Part shown: piece after piece, positions 24,797 to 31,155 of the stretch
Position numbering within the stretch: the stretch's first letter is position 1
Layout: the number at the start of each line of letters is the position of its first letter
Assembly: GCA_003605055.1 (NCBI GenBank)
Contig: QZKP01000019.1
Location: 1 to 36,307 of the forward strand
DNA length: 36,307 bases
Reading direction: 5' to 3'
Source: Desulfarculus sp.
GTDB taxonomy: Bacteria; Desulfobacterota; Desulfarculia; Desulfarculales; Desulfarculaceae
Position numbers and translations under genes: made by a program
Notes under the pieces: generated by a model
Seen by the model: only the letters and a program-made list of their open reading frames with translations
Databases searched by the model: none
What the model was told of the DNA's origin: nothing

Positions 24797-25153
24797 ATGG
24801 CCCCGCTGGTGTATCTCAAGGACGTGGTGAGCCTGCGGGCCCAGCCCGAGCGCTGCCTGGGCTGCGGCCTGTGCCTGGAGGTCTGCCCGCACGGCGTGCT
24901 GGCCCTTATTGACAAGCGGGTGCAGGTGGTGCGCCGCGACGCCTGCATGGAGTGCGGGGCCTGCATGACCAACTGCCCCAGCGGCGCCCTGTCGGTGGAG
25001 GCCGGGGTGGGCTGCGCCCAGGCGGTGATCAACGCGGCCCTGGGCCGCAAGGGCGACGCCTGCTGCTGCGTGGCCGAGCCCCGCCGGCCGGCCACCCAGG
25101 TGCAGGCCCAGATTGACCTGGCCCCGCCCGGCCCGCGCGGCGGCTGCTGTTAA
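24797..25153 (+). CDS. hgcB: HgcB, 2[4Fe-4S] ferredoxin of mercury methylation
   Basis: 118 aa. Two ferredoxin motifs, C20-X2-C-X2-C-X3-CP and C50-X2-C-X2-C-X3-CP, are followed by GVGCAQAVINA with the conserved C73, and the protein ends in the expected vicinal pair C117-C118. HgcB is thought to reduce the HgcA corrinoid and to handle Hg(II) through its extra cysteines. An additional run C89-C90-C91 precedes a proline-rich stretch, giving five cysteines in the last 30 residues. AAGGAGA overlaps the hgcA stop, so the two are coupled. The length is slightly above typical HgcB (about 95-105 aa). Confidence 0.95.
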   Translation: MAPLVYLKDVVSLRAQPERCLGCGLCLEVCPHGVLALIDKRVQVVRRDACMECGACMTNCPSGALSVEAGVGCAQAVINAALGRKGDACCCVAEPRRPATQVQAQIDLAPPGPRGGCC

Positions 25154-25194
25154 GGCCTGCCGCCCAGACCAACCTCTATGAAAACCGAGGCGCC

Positions 25195-26145
25195 ATGAGC
25201 ATCCCCGAGCCCACGCCCCTGCACCTGATCTGCGGCTTCCTGGGCGCGGGCAAGACCACCCTGCTCCGGCGCATCCTGGCCCAGCAGCCGGCCGATGAAT
25301 CCCTGGCGGTGCTGGTCAACGAGTTCGGCAAGCTGGGCATAGACGGCGAGCTTCTTAGTGGCTTCTCCTCCCAGGTGCGCGAGCTGCGCGCCGGCTGCAT
25401 CTGCTGCGAACTGCGGGTTGACTTCCTGCGCACCCTGGCCGAGGTGCTCACCAACTTCCAGCCCCAGCGGGTGGTGGTGGAAACCACGGGCGTGGCCGAC
25501 CCCCGGGACCTGATCACCGCCGTGCAGGAGGTGGGACGCGAACACCCCCTGGCCCTGGCCTCGGTGGTGACGGTGGTGGACGCGGAGATGTTCCCCGTGC
25601 GCCGGATGTTCGGGCCCTTCTACCTCAACCAGATCAAGGCCGGGGATTTGGTGCTGCTGAACAAGACCGACCTCATCGAGCCCGAGGCGGTGGAGCCGGC
25701 CTTTGCGGCCCTGAGCCAGATCAACCCCGGCGCGCGCCTGCTGCCGGTGGTCCACTGCGCGGTGGAGCGGGAGCTGATCCTGGACCCCCAGGGCCGCGGC
25801 CTGCGCCCCGCGGGCCAAGAGGCCGTCCCGGACCTGAGCCAGATCGCCTCCCTGGCCGGCCCGGACCACAGGCCGGGCGAAGACGGCTTTGTCTCCTTTT
25901 TCTTCGAGAGCGAGAGTCCCCTGCGCCGGCAGTGCCTGGATGAGTTCCTGGCCGGCCTGCCCTGGGAGATGTTCAGGGTCAAGGGCTTCGTGCGCACCGA
26001 GGCCGGCCCCCTGGCCCTGAACTACACCTATCGCCGGCCCTCGTGGGAGCCCACGGCCTTCAGCGGCCCCAGCCGCCTGGCCTGCGTGGGCTGGCGCCTG
26101 GAGCCCGCGGAGTTCCTGGGGCGGCTGGCGGCCTGCCGCGGGTAG
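25195..26145 (+). CDS. COG0523 (CobW/ZNG-like) G3E GTPase metallochaperone
   Basis: 316 aa with Walker A GFLGAGKTT (residues 14-22), the metal-binding CxCC motif as GCICC (67-71), the switch segment ETTGVADP (96-103) and guanine-specific NKTD. This is the G3E GTPase family that delivers metals (cobalt for CobW, zinc for ZNG1, nickel/nitrile hydratase activators). It lies 41 nt after hgcB on the same strand, with GAGG before the ATG, and is probably in the hgcAB transcript. Its metal and client are unknown. Cobalt or zinc supply to a corrinoid or thiol-rich system is an inference. The following gene has its own promoter. Confidence 0.92.
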   Translation: MSIPEPTPLHLICGFLGAGKTTLLRRILAQQPADESLAVLVNEFGKLGIDGELLSGFSSQVRELRAGCICCELRVDFLRTLAEVLTNFQPQRVVVETTGVADPRDLITAVQEVGREHPLALASVVTVVDAEMFPVRRMFGPFYLNQIKAGDLVLLNKTDLIEPEAVEPAFAALSQINPGARLLPVVHCAVERELILDPQGRGLRPAGQEAVPDLSQIASLAGPDHRPGEDGFVSFFFESESPLRRQCLDEFLAGLPWEMFRVKGFVRTEAGPLALNYTYRRPSWEPTAFSGPSRLACVGWRLEPAEFLGRLAACRG

Positions 26146-26207
26146 GCGGGCCGCCGCGGCGGCTGGTGGCCCTGGCGGGGCCGGGTTGTGGGAGGCGGAC
26201 ACCTCAA

Positions 26208-26228
26208 GGCCGGGTCAGGGGCCCGGCC
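26208..26228 (+). terminator. Hairpin after COG0523 gene
   Basis: A perfect 7-bp stem, GGCCGGG (26208-26214) with CCCGGCC (26222-26228), and a 7-nt loop. No T-run follows. It probably marks the 3' end of the hgcAB-GTPase transcript, as an RNA-stabilising or weak terminating structure. Confidence 0.4.
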
Positions 26229-26241
26229 CAAATGACGCCAA

Positions 26242-26257
26242 ATTGTCACGATACAAT
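26242..26257 (+). promoter_or_regulatory. Putative operator/promoter of arsC: ATTGT-CACGAT-ACAAT
   Basis: A perfect 5-bp inverted repeat with a 6-nt centre. Its right arm is part of a -10-like TACAAT (26252-26257), 62 nt before arsC. Binding of a dimeric repressor such as the neighbouring ArsR would block transcription. The regulator is inferred. No good -35 was seen. Confidence 0.4.
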
Positions 26258-26318
26258 CCCCACGGTCCGCGGCAGAATTAAGGCTCAACGCCCATTCCGG
26301 CGGCCGGAGGGGAGAGAC

Positions 26319-26747
26319 ATGCCTGGCAAAAGGGTTTTATTCGTGTGCACCCACAACAGCGCGCGCAGCCAGATCGCCGAGGCCTACCTGAAGCAGATGG
26401 GCGGCGACCGCTTCGAGGTGGAGAGCGCCGGGCTGGAGCCCGGCCCCCTGAATCCCCTGGCGGTGGAGGTGCTCCGGGAGGAGGGCATTGACATAAGCCA
26501 GCAGAAGGCCAAGAGCGTATTCGAGCTGTTCAAGTCCGGCCGCATCTACCAGTACGTGATCACCGTGTGCGAGAGCTCCCGGGAGAGCGAGTGCCCCCTG
26601 TTCCCCGGCATCACCAAGCGCCTGCACATGCCCTTCCCTGATCCGGCCGCGCTCACCGGCAGCCACCAGGAAAAGCTGGCCGCCGCCCGGGAGATACGGG
26701 ACCAGATCAAACAGGCGGTGGCCCGTCTGGTGGAGGATCTGGCCTAG
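26319..26747 (+). CDS. arsC: Arsenate reductase, thioredoxin-coupled (low-MW PTPase fold)
   Basis: 142 aa with the P-loop CX5R(S) as C10-THNSARS and the redox relay cysteines C84 (TVCESS) and C92 (SECPLFPG), as in the Staphylococcus/Bacillus-type ArsC rather than the glutaredoxin-dependent E. coli type. It reduces As(V) to As(III), which Acr3 then exports. GGAGGGGAGAG precedes the ATG; the longer upstream frame is not coding. arsR and acr3 follow. The nearby promoter carries a dyad. Confidence 0.93.
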   Translation: MPGKRVLFVCTHNSARSQIAEAYLKQMGGDRFEVESAGLEPGPLNPLAVEVLREEGIDISQQKAKSVFELFKSGRIYQYVITVCESSRESECPLFPGITKRLHMPFPDPAALTGSHQEKLAAAREIRDQIKQAVARLVEDLA

Positions 26748-26784
26748 ACGCCCCCGGCTAACCGGCTGGTTGGCGGGGTGGCGT
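26748..26784 (+). terminator. Long hairpin immediately after arsC
   Basis: ACGCC (26748-26752) pairs with GGCGT (26780-26784) and an inner GCTAACC/GGTTGGC stem has loop GGCT. It starts one base after the arsC stop. CAAAATAAAT follows rather than a T-run, so termination efficiency is uncertain. It probably insulates arsC from the promoter of arsR. Confidence 0.45.
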
Positions 26785-26841
26785 CAAAATAAATGTCAGC
26801 CGCCGCGCTTCCGGCCCGTGGGAAGCTGTTTTTCGTTGTGG

Positions 26842-26869
26842 TACAATTCGTCATGTGGCGAAGTATAAT
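26842..26869 (+). promoter_or_regulatory. Putative arsR promoter with overlapping imperfect dyad (operator)
   Basis: A perfect -10 TATAAT at 26864-26869, with a GGTACA -35 (26840-26845) at 18 nt. The sequence TACAATTCG-TCATGTGG-CGAAGTATA (26842-26867) is a near-palindrome, 7 of 9 positions matching, with a central TTCG/CGAA core. An ArsR dimer bound here would cover the promoter. The -10 ends 6 nt before ATG 26876, so the mRNA would begin at or very near the start codon. Confidence 0.55.
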
Positions 26870-26875
26870 ACTGCC

Positions 26876-27247
26876 ATGCAAGAGATAGCCGCCATAAGCA
26901 AGGCCCTGGGCGAGGAGAACCGCCTGCGGGCGGTGACGGCCCTGCAGGGGCGGGAGATGTGCGTCTGCCAGTTGACCGAGCTGCTGGGCCTGGCCCCCTC
27001 CACCGTGTCCAAGCACATGGCCGTGCTGCGCGCGGCGGGCCTGGTGGAGAGCTGGAAGGAGGGCCGCTGGGTCCACTATCGCCTGGCCAACAGGGGCGCG
27101 CCGCCCGCGGTCCGCCAGGCCCTGGCCTGGGCCGCCAAGTGGCTGCAGGGCTCGCCGCGGGCCCGCCAGGACGCGGCCCGCTTAAAGAAAATCCTGCGCC
27201 TGGACAAAGAGGAGCTTTGCCGCCGGCAGGGCCGCTGCCGGGGCTGA
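26876..27247 (+). CDS. arsR: ArsR-family metalloregulator
   Basis: 123 aa from ATG 26876, or 130 aa if GTG 26855 is used; no Shine-Dalgarno supports either, and the -10 at 26864-26869 overlaps the GTG form, favouring the ATG. Winged-helix pattern: MCVCQLTELLGLAPSTVSKHMAVLRAAGLVE, with C29/C31 in the CVC motif that binds As(III) in the first helix of the ArsR motif. Further cysteines lie near the end (LCRRQGRCRG). It represses its own promoter until arsenite or related soft metals bind. acr3 follows after 42 nt. Related ArsR-like proteins sit next to hgcAB in other mercury methylators. Confidence 0.93.
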   Translation: MQEIAAISKALGEENRLRAVTALQGREMCVCQLTELLGLAPSTVSKHMAVLRAAGLVESWKEGRWVHYRLANRGAPPAVRQALAWAAKWLQGSPRARQDAARLKKILRLDKEELCRRQGRCRG

Positions 27248-27289
27248 GGCCCGCGGCCTGAAACCGTCCCCGAACTGGAGACCCATTCC

Positions 27290-28381
27290 ATGCCCCAGTC
27301 CGCCGTCAAGAAGCTTTCCTTCCTGGACCGCCTGCTGACCCTGTGGATCTTCCTGGCCATGGCCCTGGGCGTGGCCTGGGGCTACCAGTTCCCGGGCGTC
27401 AAGACGTTCATGGACCACTTTTCCGTGGGCACCACCAACCTGCCCATCGCCATCGGCCTGATCCTGATGATGTACCCGCCCCTGGCCAAGGTGCGCTACG
27501 AGCAGTTGGGCCAGGTGTTCAAGAACGGCAAGGTGCTCCTGCTGTCGCTGGTGCAGAACTGGGTCATCGGGCCCATACTGATGTTCGCCCTGGCCGTGGC
27601 CTTCCTCTCCGGCCAGCAGGCCTACATGGTGGGGCTGATCCTGATCGGCCTGGCCCGCTGCATCGCCATGGTCATCGTCTGGAACGACCTGGCCCAGGGC
27701 GACCGCGAGTACTGCGCCGGGCTGGTGGCCTTCAACAGCATCTTCCAGGTGCTGTTCTTCTCCCTCTACGCCTGGTTCTTCATCACCGTGCTGCCCGAGT
27801 GGCTGGGGCTCAAGGGCATGGTGGTGGACATCTCCATCGGCCAGATCGCCCAGAGCGTGTTCATCTACCTGGGCATCCCCTTCATCGCCGGGGTGCTCTC
27901 CCGGCTGCTGGGCCTGCGGCTCAAGGGCCGCCAGTGGTACGAGGAGCGCTTCATCCCCAAGATCAGCCCCGTCACCCTCATCGCCCTCTTGTTCACCATC
28001 CTGGTGATGTTCAGCCTCAAGGGCCAGTACATCGTGGAGCTGCCCTTGGACGTGCTGCGGGTGGCCCTGCCCCTGTGCATCTACTTCGTGCTGATGTTCT
28101 TCGTGAGCTTCTGGCTGTCCATCAAGGCCCGGGCCACCTACGAGCAGTCCATCACCCTGTCCTTCACCGCGGCCTCCAACAACTTCGAGCTGGCCATCGC
28201 CGTGGCCGTGGCCGTGTTCGGCATTGACTCGGGCCAGGCCTTCGCCGCGGTGATCGGGCCCCTGGTGGAGGTGCCGGTCTTGATCGGCCTGGTCAACGTG
28301 GCCCTGTGGCTCAAGCGCCGCTACTTCCCCTACGCCTTGGAAACCCCCGCCGGCGTCTGCCACCTCACCTGCCGGCCTTGA
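27290..28381 (+). CDS. acr3: Acr3-family arsenite efflux permease
   Basis: 363 aa and ten predicted membrane helices. The conserved cysteine required for As(III) transport is in helix 4 (ARCIAMV, C124), followed by [17 protein letters not shown], and the helix 9 acidic segment [15 protein letters not shown] is intact. It exports arsenite using proton motive force. It lies 42 nt after arsR, with CTGGAG before the ATG, so the two are very likely cotranscribed. This is Acr3, not the unrelated ArsB type. Confidence 0.95.
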   Translation: MPQSAVKKLSFLDRLLTLWIFLAMALGVAWGYQFPGVKTFMDHFSVGTTNLPIAIGLILMMYPPLAKVRYEQLGQVFKNGKVLLLSLVQNWVIGPILMFALAVAFLSGQQAYMVGLILIGLARCIAMVIVWNDLAQGDREYCAGLVAFNSIFQVLFFSLYAWFFITVLPEWLGLKGMVVDISIGQIAQSVFIYLGIPFIAGVLSRLLGLRLKGRQWYEERFIPKISPVTLIALLFTILVMFSLKGQYIVELPLDVLRVALPLCIYFVLMFFVSFWLSIKARATYEQSITLSFTAASNNFELAIAVAVAVFGIDSGQAFAAVIGPLVEVPVLIGLVNVALWLKRRYFPYALETPAGVCHLTCRP

Positions 28382-28408
28382 ACCGCGGCCGCGGGTTTGG
28401 GTTACAAT
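28378..28408 (+). promoter_or_regulatory. Possible promoter for adenosyltransferase gene
   Basis: TTGAAC (28378-28383) overlapping the acr3 stop, a 19-nt spacer and TACAAT (28403-28408). The CCGCGGCCGCGG palindrome lies within the spacer. The spacer is long, so the promoter is weak or regulated. Read-through from acr3 is equally possible. Confidence 0.35.
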
Positions 28409-28453
28409 GGGCGCGTGCCCGCGGCCCTCGGCCGCCTGTCTAAGGAGCGCCTT

Positions 28454-29035
28454 GTGCCCGACCGCCCGCCCATGAAGCACCTCTACTACCCCCAGGAGCG
28501 CCAGGGCCTGGTGCAGCGGCCGGGCCTGGGCCTGATCCACGTCTGCTTCGGCCAGGGCGTGGGCAAGTCCACGCGCAGCGTGGGCCTGGCCGTGCGGGCG
28601 GCCTCGGCCGGGCTCAGGGTCTTCTTCGTGCAGTTCATGAAGTCCGGCGACTCCTCGGAGGTCAAGTTCCTGTCCCAGACCGAGAACATCATCTACCGCT
28701 GCCCGGGCAAGCACCCCTTCATCCTCTCCAAGGGCCCCCAGGCCGTGCACTACGAGCACGCCGAGGAGGCCCTGTGGTACGCCAAGCGGGCGCAAAAGGA
28801 AGGGGCCGAGGTCATCATCTGCGACGAGATGCTCTCGGCCCTGGTGTTTGAGGTGCTGTCCATGGACAGCGCCCTGGAGCTGATAGAGAGCTGCCGGGGC
28901 CAGACCGAACTGGTGCTCACGGGCATAGACGCCGCGCCGGAGATCATCGCGGCCGCCGACTACGCCACCGAGTTCAAGGCCGTCAAGCACCCCTATTACA
29001 AAGGGCACCTGGCCCGCAAGGGCATCGAGTACTAG
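28454..29035 (+). CDS. cobO: Cob(I)alamin adenosyltransferase (CobA/CobO/BtuR type)
   Basis: 193 aa starting at GTG 28454, where AAGGAG (28442-28447) is 6 nt upstream; an ATG at 28472 is an alternative. The P-loop reads GQGVGKST (residues 33-40) instead of the common GNGKGKTT. The rest follows the family: GLRVFFVQFMKSG, EVIICDEMLSALVF (Walker B-like) and ELVLTGIDAAPEII. It adenosylates corrinoids for B12 coenzyme synthesis and salvage. It sits downstream of the arsenic genes and 3.3 kb after hgcB, so a role in the corrinoid supply of the region is possible. The P-loop deviation needs checking. Confidence 0.85.
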   Translation: MPDRPPMKHLYYPQERQGLVQRPGLGLIHVCFGQGVGKSTRSVGLAVRAASAGLRVFFVQFMKSGDSSEVKFLSQTENIIYRCPGKHPFILSKGPQAVHYEHAEEALWYAKRAQKEGAEVIICDEMLSALVFEVLSMDSALELIESCRGQTELVLTGIDAAPEIIAAADYATEFKAVKHPYYKGHLARKGIEY

Positions 29036-29054
29036 GTGTTGTTAGCAAAGACGG

Positions 29055-29493
29055 TGTTCACTGTCGGTGATTCTAAAGATCGGCGGTTTCTGGTCCGGAA
29101 CGCCGCAGGGTCAGCGTGGTCCAGGCAAGAGGCAAGGAAAGGAAGATAGACATCTGGAGAGAGTTCTGGCGCCCTTGGCGCGGCCCTTGGACGCGGCGGA
29201 GCACCTCCTCCCCCAGCCGGCGATGGCTCCTCTGGGGCCGCGGGCCGTGCTTGGCAAGGGCGGCCGCATGGCCTTGCCGGTAGCGGGCCGGCCGTCTGTA
29301 AACCGTCCGTCGGCTGACCCCCGGCCTCTCGGCCACCTTCCGTACGTTTTGTCCTCTTTTTAAACCCTCTTCAGGAGCAAGGCTCGGCCAGGGAACGTAG
29401 TTCGGGCGTTCTTATGATTGATGTCCACCCGCTGCTCCTGGAGCGAGACTCGCTTGGCCAACCCGAGTCCTTTACAAGGGTGGTGTGTAAACA
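29055..29493. mobile_element. Relic of an IS481-like insertion sequence
   Basis: About 439 bp bounded by related ends: TGTTCACTGTC...TTCTAAAG read from 29055 (plus), and TGTTTACACAC...TTGTAAAG read from 29493 (minus). These match at about 14 of 24 positions. Inside, on the minus strand, is a damaged N-terminal transposase fragment. The body of the transposase, including the DDE catalytic domain, is missing, so it is an internally deleted copy. No clear target-site duplication was found. The rest of the 29036-29582 gap shows nothing else. Confidence 0.55.
29187..29428 (-). pseudogene. IS481-like transposase, N-terminal fragment with stop and frameshift
   Basis: From GTG 29428 the translation reads VDINHKNARTTFPGRALLLKRV. 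An in-frame TAA at 29360-29362 and a one-base deletion near 29353-29356 follow. In the shifted frame it continues RGQNVRKVAERPGVSRRTVYRR and then KHGPRPQRSHRRLGEEVLRRV. This corresponds to the N-terminal helix-turn-helix of IS481-family transposases, which typically begin with an HKNARTTP...RALLV segment followed by GVSRRT. After about 29187 the sequence no longer resembles a transposase. The gene is dead. Confidence 0.75.
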
Positions 29494-29582
29494 GCGGCTT
29501 TGGCAGCTGCCGCTGGGCATCCGCAGCGGAGAGGGGTCTTGGGGCCCCTCCCCGTGTGCCCTGCGCGCGGCCGGCCGCGGGC

Positions 29583-30278
29583 CTACATGCCCAGGTTCTT
29601 GGCCGCAAACTCCCAGTTCACCAGGTGCTGCGCCCAGGCCTTGAGGTAGTCGGCCCGGCGGTTCTGGTAGTCCAGGTAGTAGGCGTGCTCCCAGACATCC
29701 ACGGTCAATAGCGGCCTCATGCCCTCCACCAGGGGGTTGAGGGCGTTGCTGGAGCTGACCACCACCAGGCGGCCGTCCTTCACAACCAGCCAGGCCCAGC
29801 CCGAGCCGAAGCGGGCCGCCGCGGCCTTGAGCAGCTGATCCAGGCAGGCCTGCATTGAGCCGAAGCCGGCCTTGATCTTGGCCGCCAGCTCGCCGCTGGG
29901 CTGGCCCCCGCCGCCGGGCTTCATGCTCTGCCAGTAGAAGGTGTGGTTCCAGACCTGGGCCGCGTTGTTGAACGCCGCGTCGTTGTTGCCGTAGGAGGCC
30001 TTGATGATCTCCTCCAGCTTCAGCTTGGCAAAGGGCGTGCCCTGGATGAGCCGGTTGAGGTTGTTCACGTAGCTGGCGTGGTGCTTGCCGTAGTGGAAGC
30101 TGATGGTGCGGGCCGAGATGTAGGGCTCCAGGGCCTTCTGGGGCCAGGGCAGGGGCGGCAGCTTGAACTGCCCGGCCCGGGCCAATCCCGGCAGGCCCAG
30201 GCCCAGGGCCGCGGCCCCGGCCGCGGCGGTGAAGAGAAACTGGCGGCGGGGCATGCCCGCGGGCTTGGCGCTCGGCAT
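29583..30278 (-). CDS. sodB: Fe/Mn superoxide dismutase with Tat signal peptide
   Basis: 231 aa. A twin-arginine signal (RRQFLFTAAAG, then LGLPGLARA) suggests Tat export to the periplasm. The mature part has the metal ligands H65 (FHYGKHH), H115 (WNHTFYW) and the C-terminal D/H of DVWEHAYYLDY. WNHTFYW and the glycine-rich stretch after it are as in Fe-type SODs. It disproportionates superoxide. The ATG at 30278 follows GGAGGAAAG; an ATG at 30254 would still leave the RR motif. Exported Fe-SODs are common in oxygen-exposed anaerobes. Folding with metal before Tat export is expected. Confidence 0.93.
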   Translation of the reverse strand: MPSAKPAGMPRRQFLFTAAAGAAALGLGLPGLARAGQFKLPPLPWPQKALEPYISARTISFHYGKHHASYVNNLNRLIQGTPFAKLKLEEIIKASYGNNDAAFNNAAQVWNHTFYWQSMKPGGGGQPSGELAAKIKAGFGSMQACLDQLLKAAAARFGSGWAWLVVKDGRLVVVSSSNALNPLVEGMRPLLTVDVWEHAYYLDYQNRRADYLKAWAQHLVNWEFAAKNLGM

Positions 30279-30379
30279 ATCTTTCCTCCAGCGCGAGGTT
30301 GGCGCGTCCGCGGCGGGCGGGCGCTAAGAGATGTTTCTATGTAATAAGCTTAAGGCCTGCGGGGCCGGCGGGAAAGGGG

Positions 30380-31150
30380 CTATTTGGCCCGGCGCCGGGG
30401 GCGGGCCAGGCGCTGGGTGCTGGGCGGGGTGGGCAGGCGGGCCAGGCCGCTGTGGGTCAGGGCGTGCCAGAGGTTGGCCCGCACCTTGCGGTTCTCGCGC
30501 AAAAGATCATCCAAGAGCCCCCGCACCCGGCCGCGGCGGCTCTGGCCGGCGCTGGGGCAGCAGGCCGGCTGCACGGGCAGGCCCTTGTGCTGGGCCAGGC
30601 GGCGGGTGAGGTCCGCGCTCATCAGGCTCAGGGGCCGGATGATGGTCAGGGCGCCCTTGAACAGGGGCTGCACCGGCAGCATGGTGGACAGGCTGCCGGA
30701 GTAGAAGAGGTTCATCAGGGTGGTCTCGAAGATGTCGTCCTGGTGATGGGCCAGGGCCAGCTTGGCGCAGCCGGCCGCCCCGGCCAGCTTGAACAGCTCC
30801 TGGCGGCGGTGCAGGGCGCAGAAGAAGCAGGGGCTGTTCTCGCGGTTCTCCGGGCTGTGGGCCCGGGGGCCGAAGTCCGTGGGCAGCACCTGGAACTCCA
30901 CCCCCAGCTCCGCGCAGAAGCGGGCCAGGGCCTGGTGGTCCACGGTGTGGTAGCCCATCTCGATGTGAAAGGCCGTGAGCGAGAAGTCTATGGGCACCCG
31001 CCGCCGGCGCTCGGCCAACAGCCAGGTGAGGGAGAGCGAGTCCTTGCCGCCGCTGAGGCCGATGGCCACCCGCTCGCCGTCGTGGATCATGGACCAGCCG
31101 TGCACGGCCTTGCCGCAGAGGCTGATGGCCTGGCGCTCCACAAAGGCCAC
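30380..31150 (-). CDS. TtcA-like PP-loop ATP-binding enzyme (tRNA thiolation type)
   Basis: 256 aa starting at GTG 31150, 5 nt after the preceding gene; another GTG at 31141 is possible. The PP-loop is SGGKDS (33-38), and the family motifs CFFC (C108/C111), HHQDD (135-139) and a late C197/C198 pair follow. In TtcA these cysteines bind a 4Fe-4S cluster that carries sulfur to C32 of tRNA. In the classical protein the motif is CSLC or similar. The mismatch and the Arg-rich C-terminus leave room for a TtcA-related enzyme with another tRNA target. It is the last gene of the ppiD operon. Confidence 0.82.
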   Translation of the reverse strand: MAFVERQAISLCGKAVHGWSMIHDGERVAIGLSGGKDSLSLTWLLAERRRRVPIDFSLTAFHIEMGYHTVDHQALARFCAELGVEFQVLPTDFGPRAHSPENRENSPCFFCALHRRQELFKLAGAAGCAKLALAHHQDDIFETTLMNLFYSGSLSTMLPVQPLFKGALTIIRPLSLMSADLTRRLAQHKGLPVQPACCPSAGQSRRGRVRGLLDDLLRENRKVRANLWHALTHSGLARLPTPPSTQRLARPRRRAK

Positions 31151-31155
31151 GGGCC

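Noticed and set aside
26146..26318. Upstream coding extension of arsC from 26043
   Set aside because: The translation is Arg/Pro-rich, overlaps the COG0523 gene, and the ATG at 26319 has an excellent ribosome site.
27182..29008. 608-codon minus-strand frame opposite acr3 and the adenosyltransferase
   Set aside because: His/Asp/Gln-rich shadow frame; both plus-strand genes are strongly conserved.
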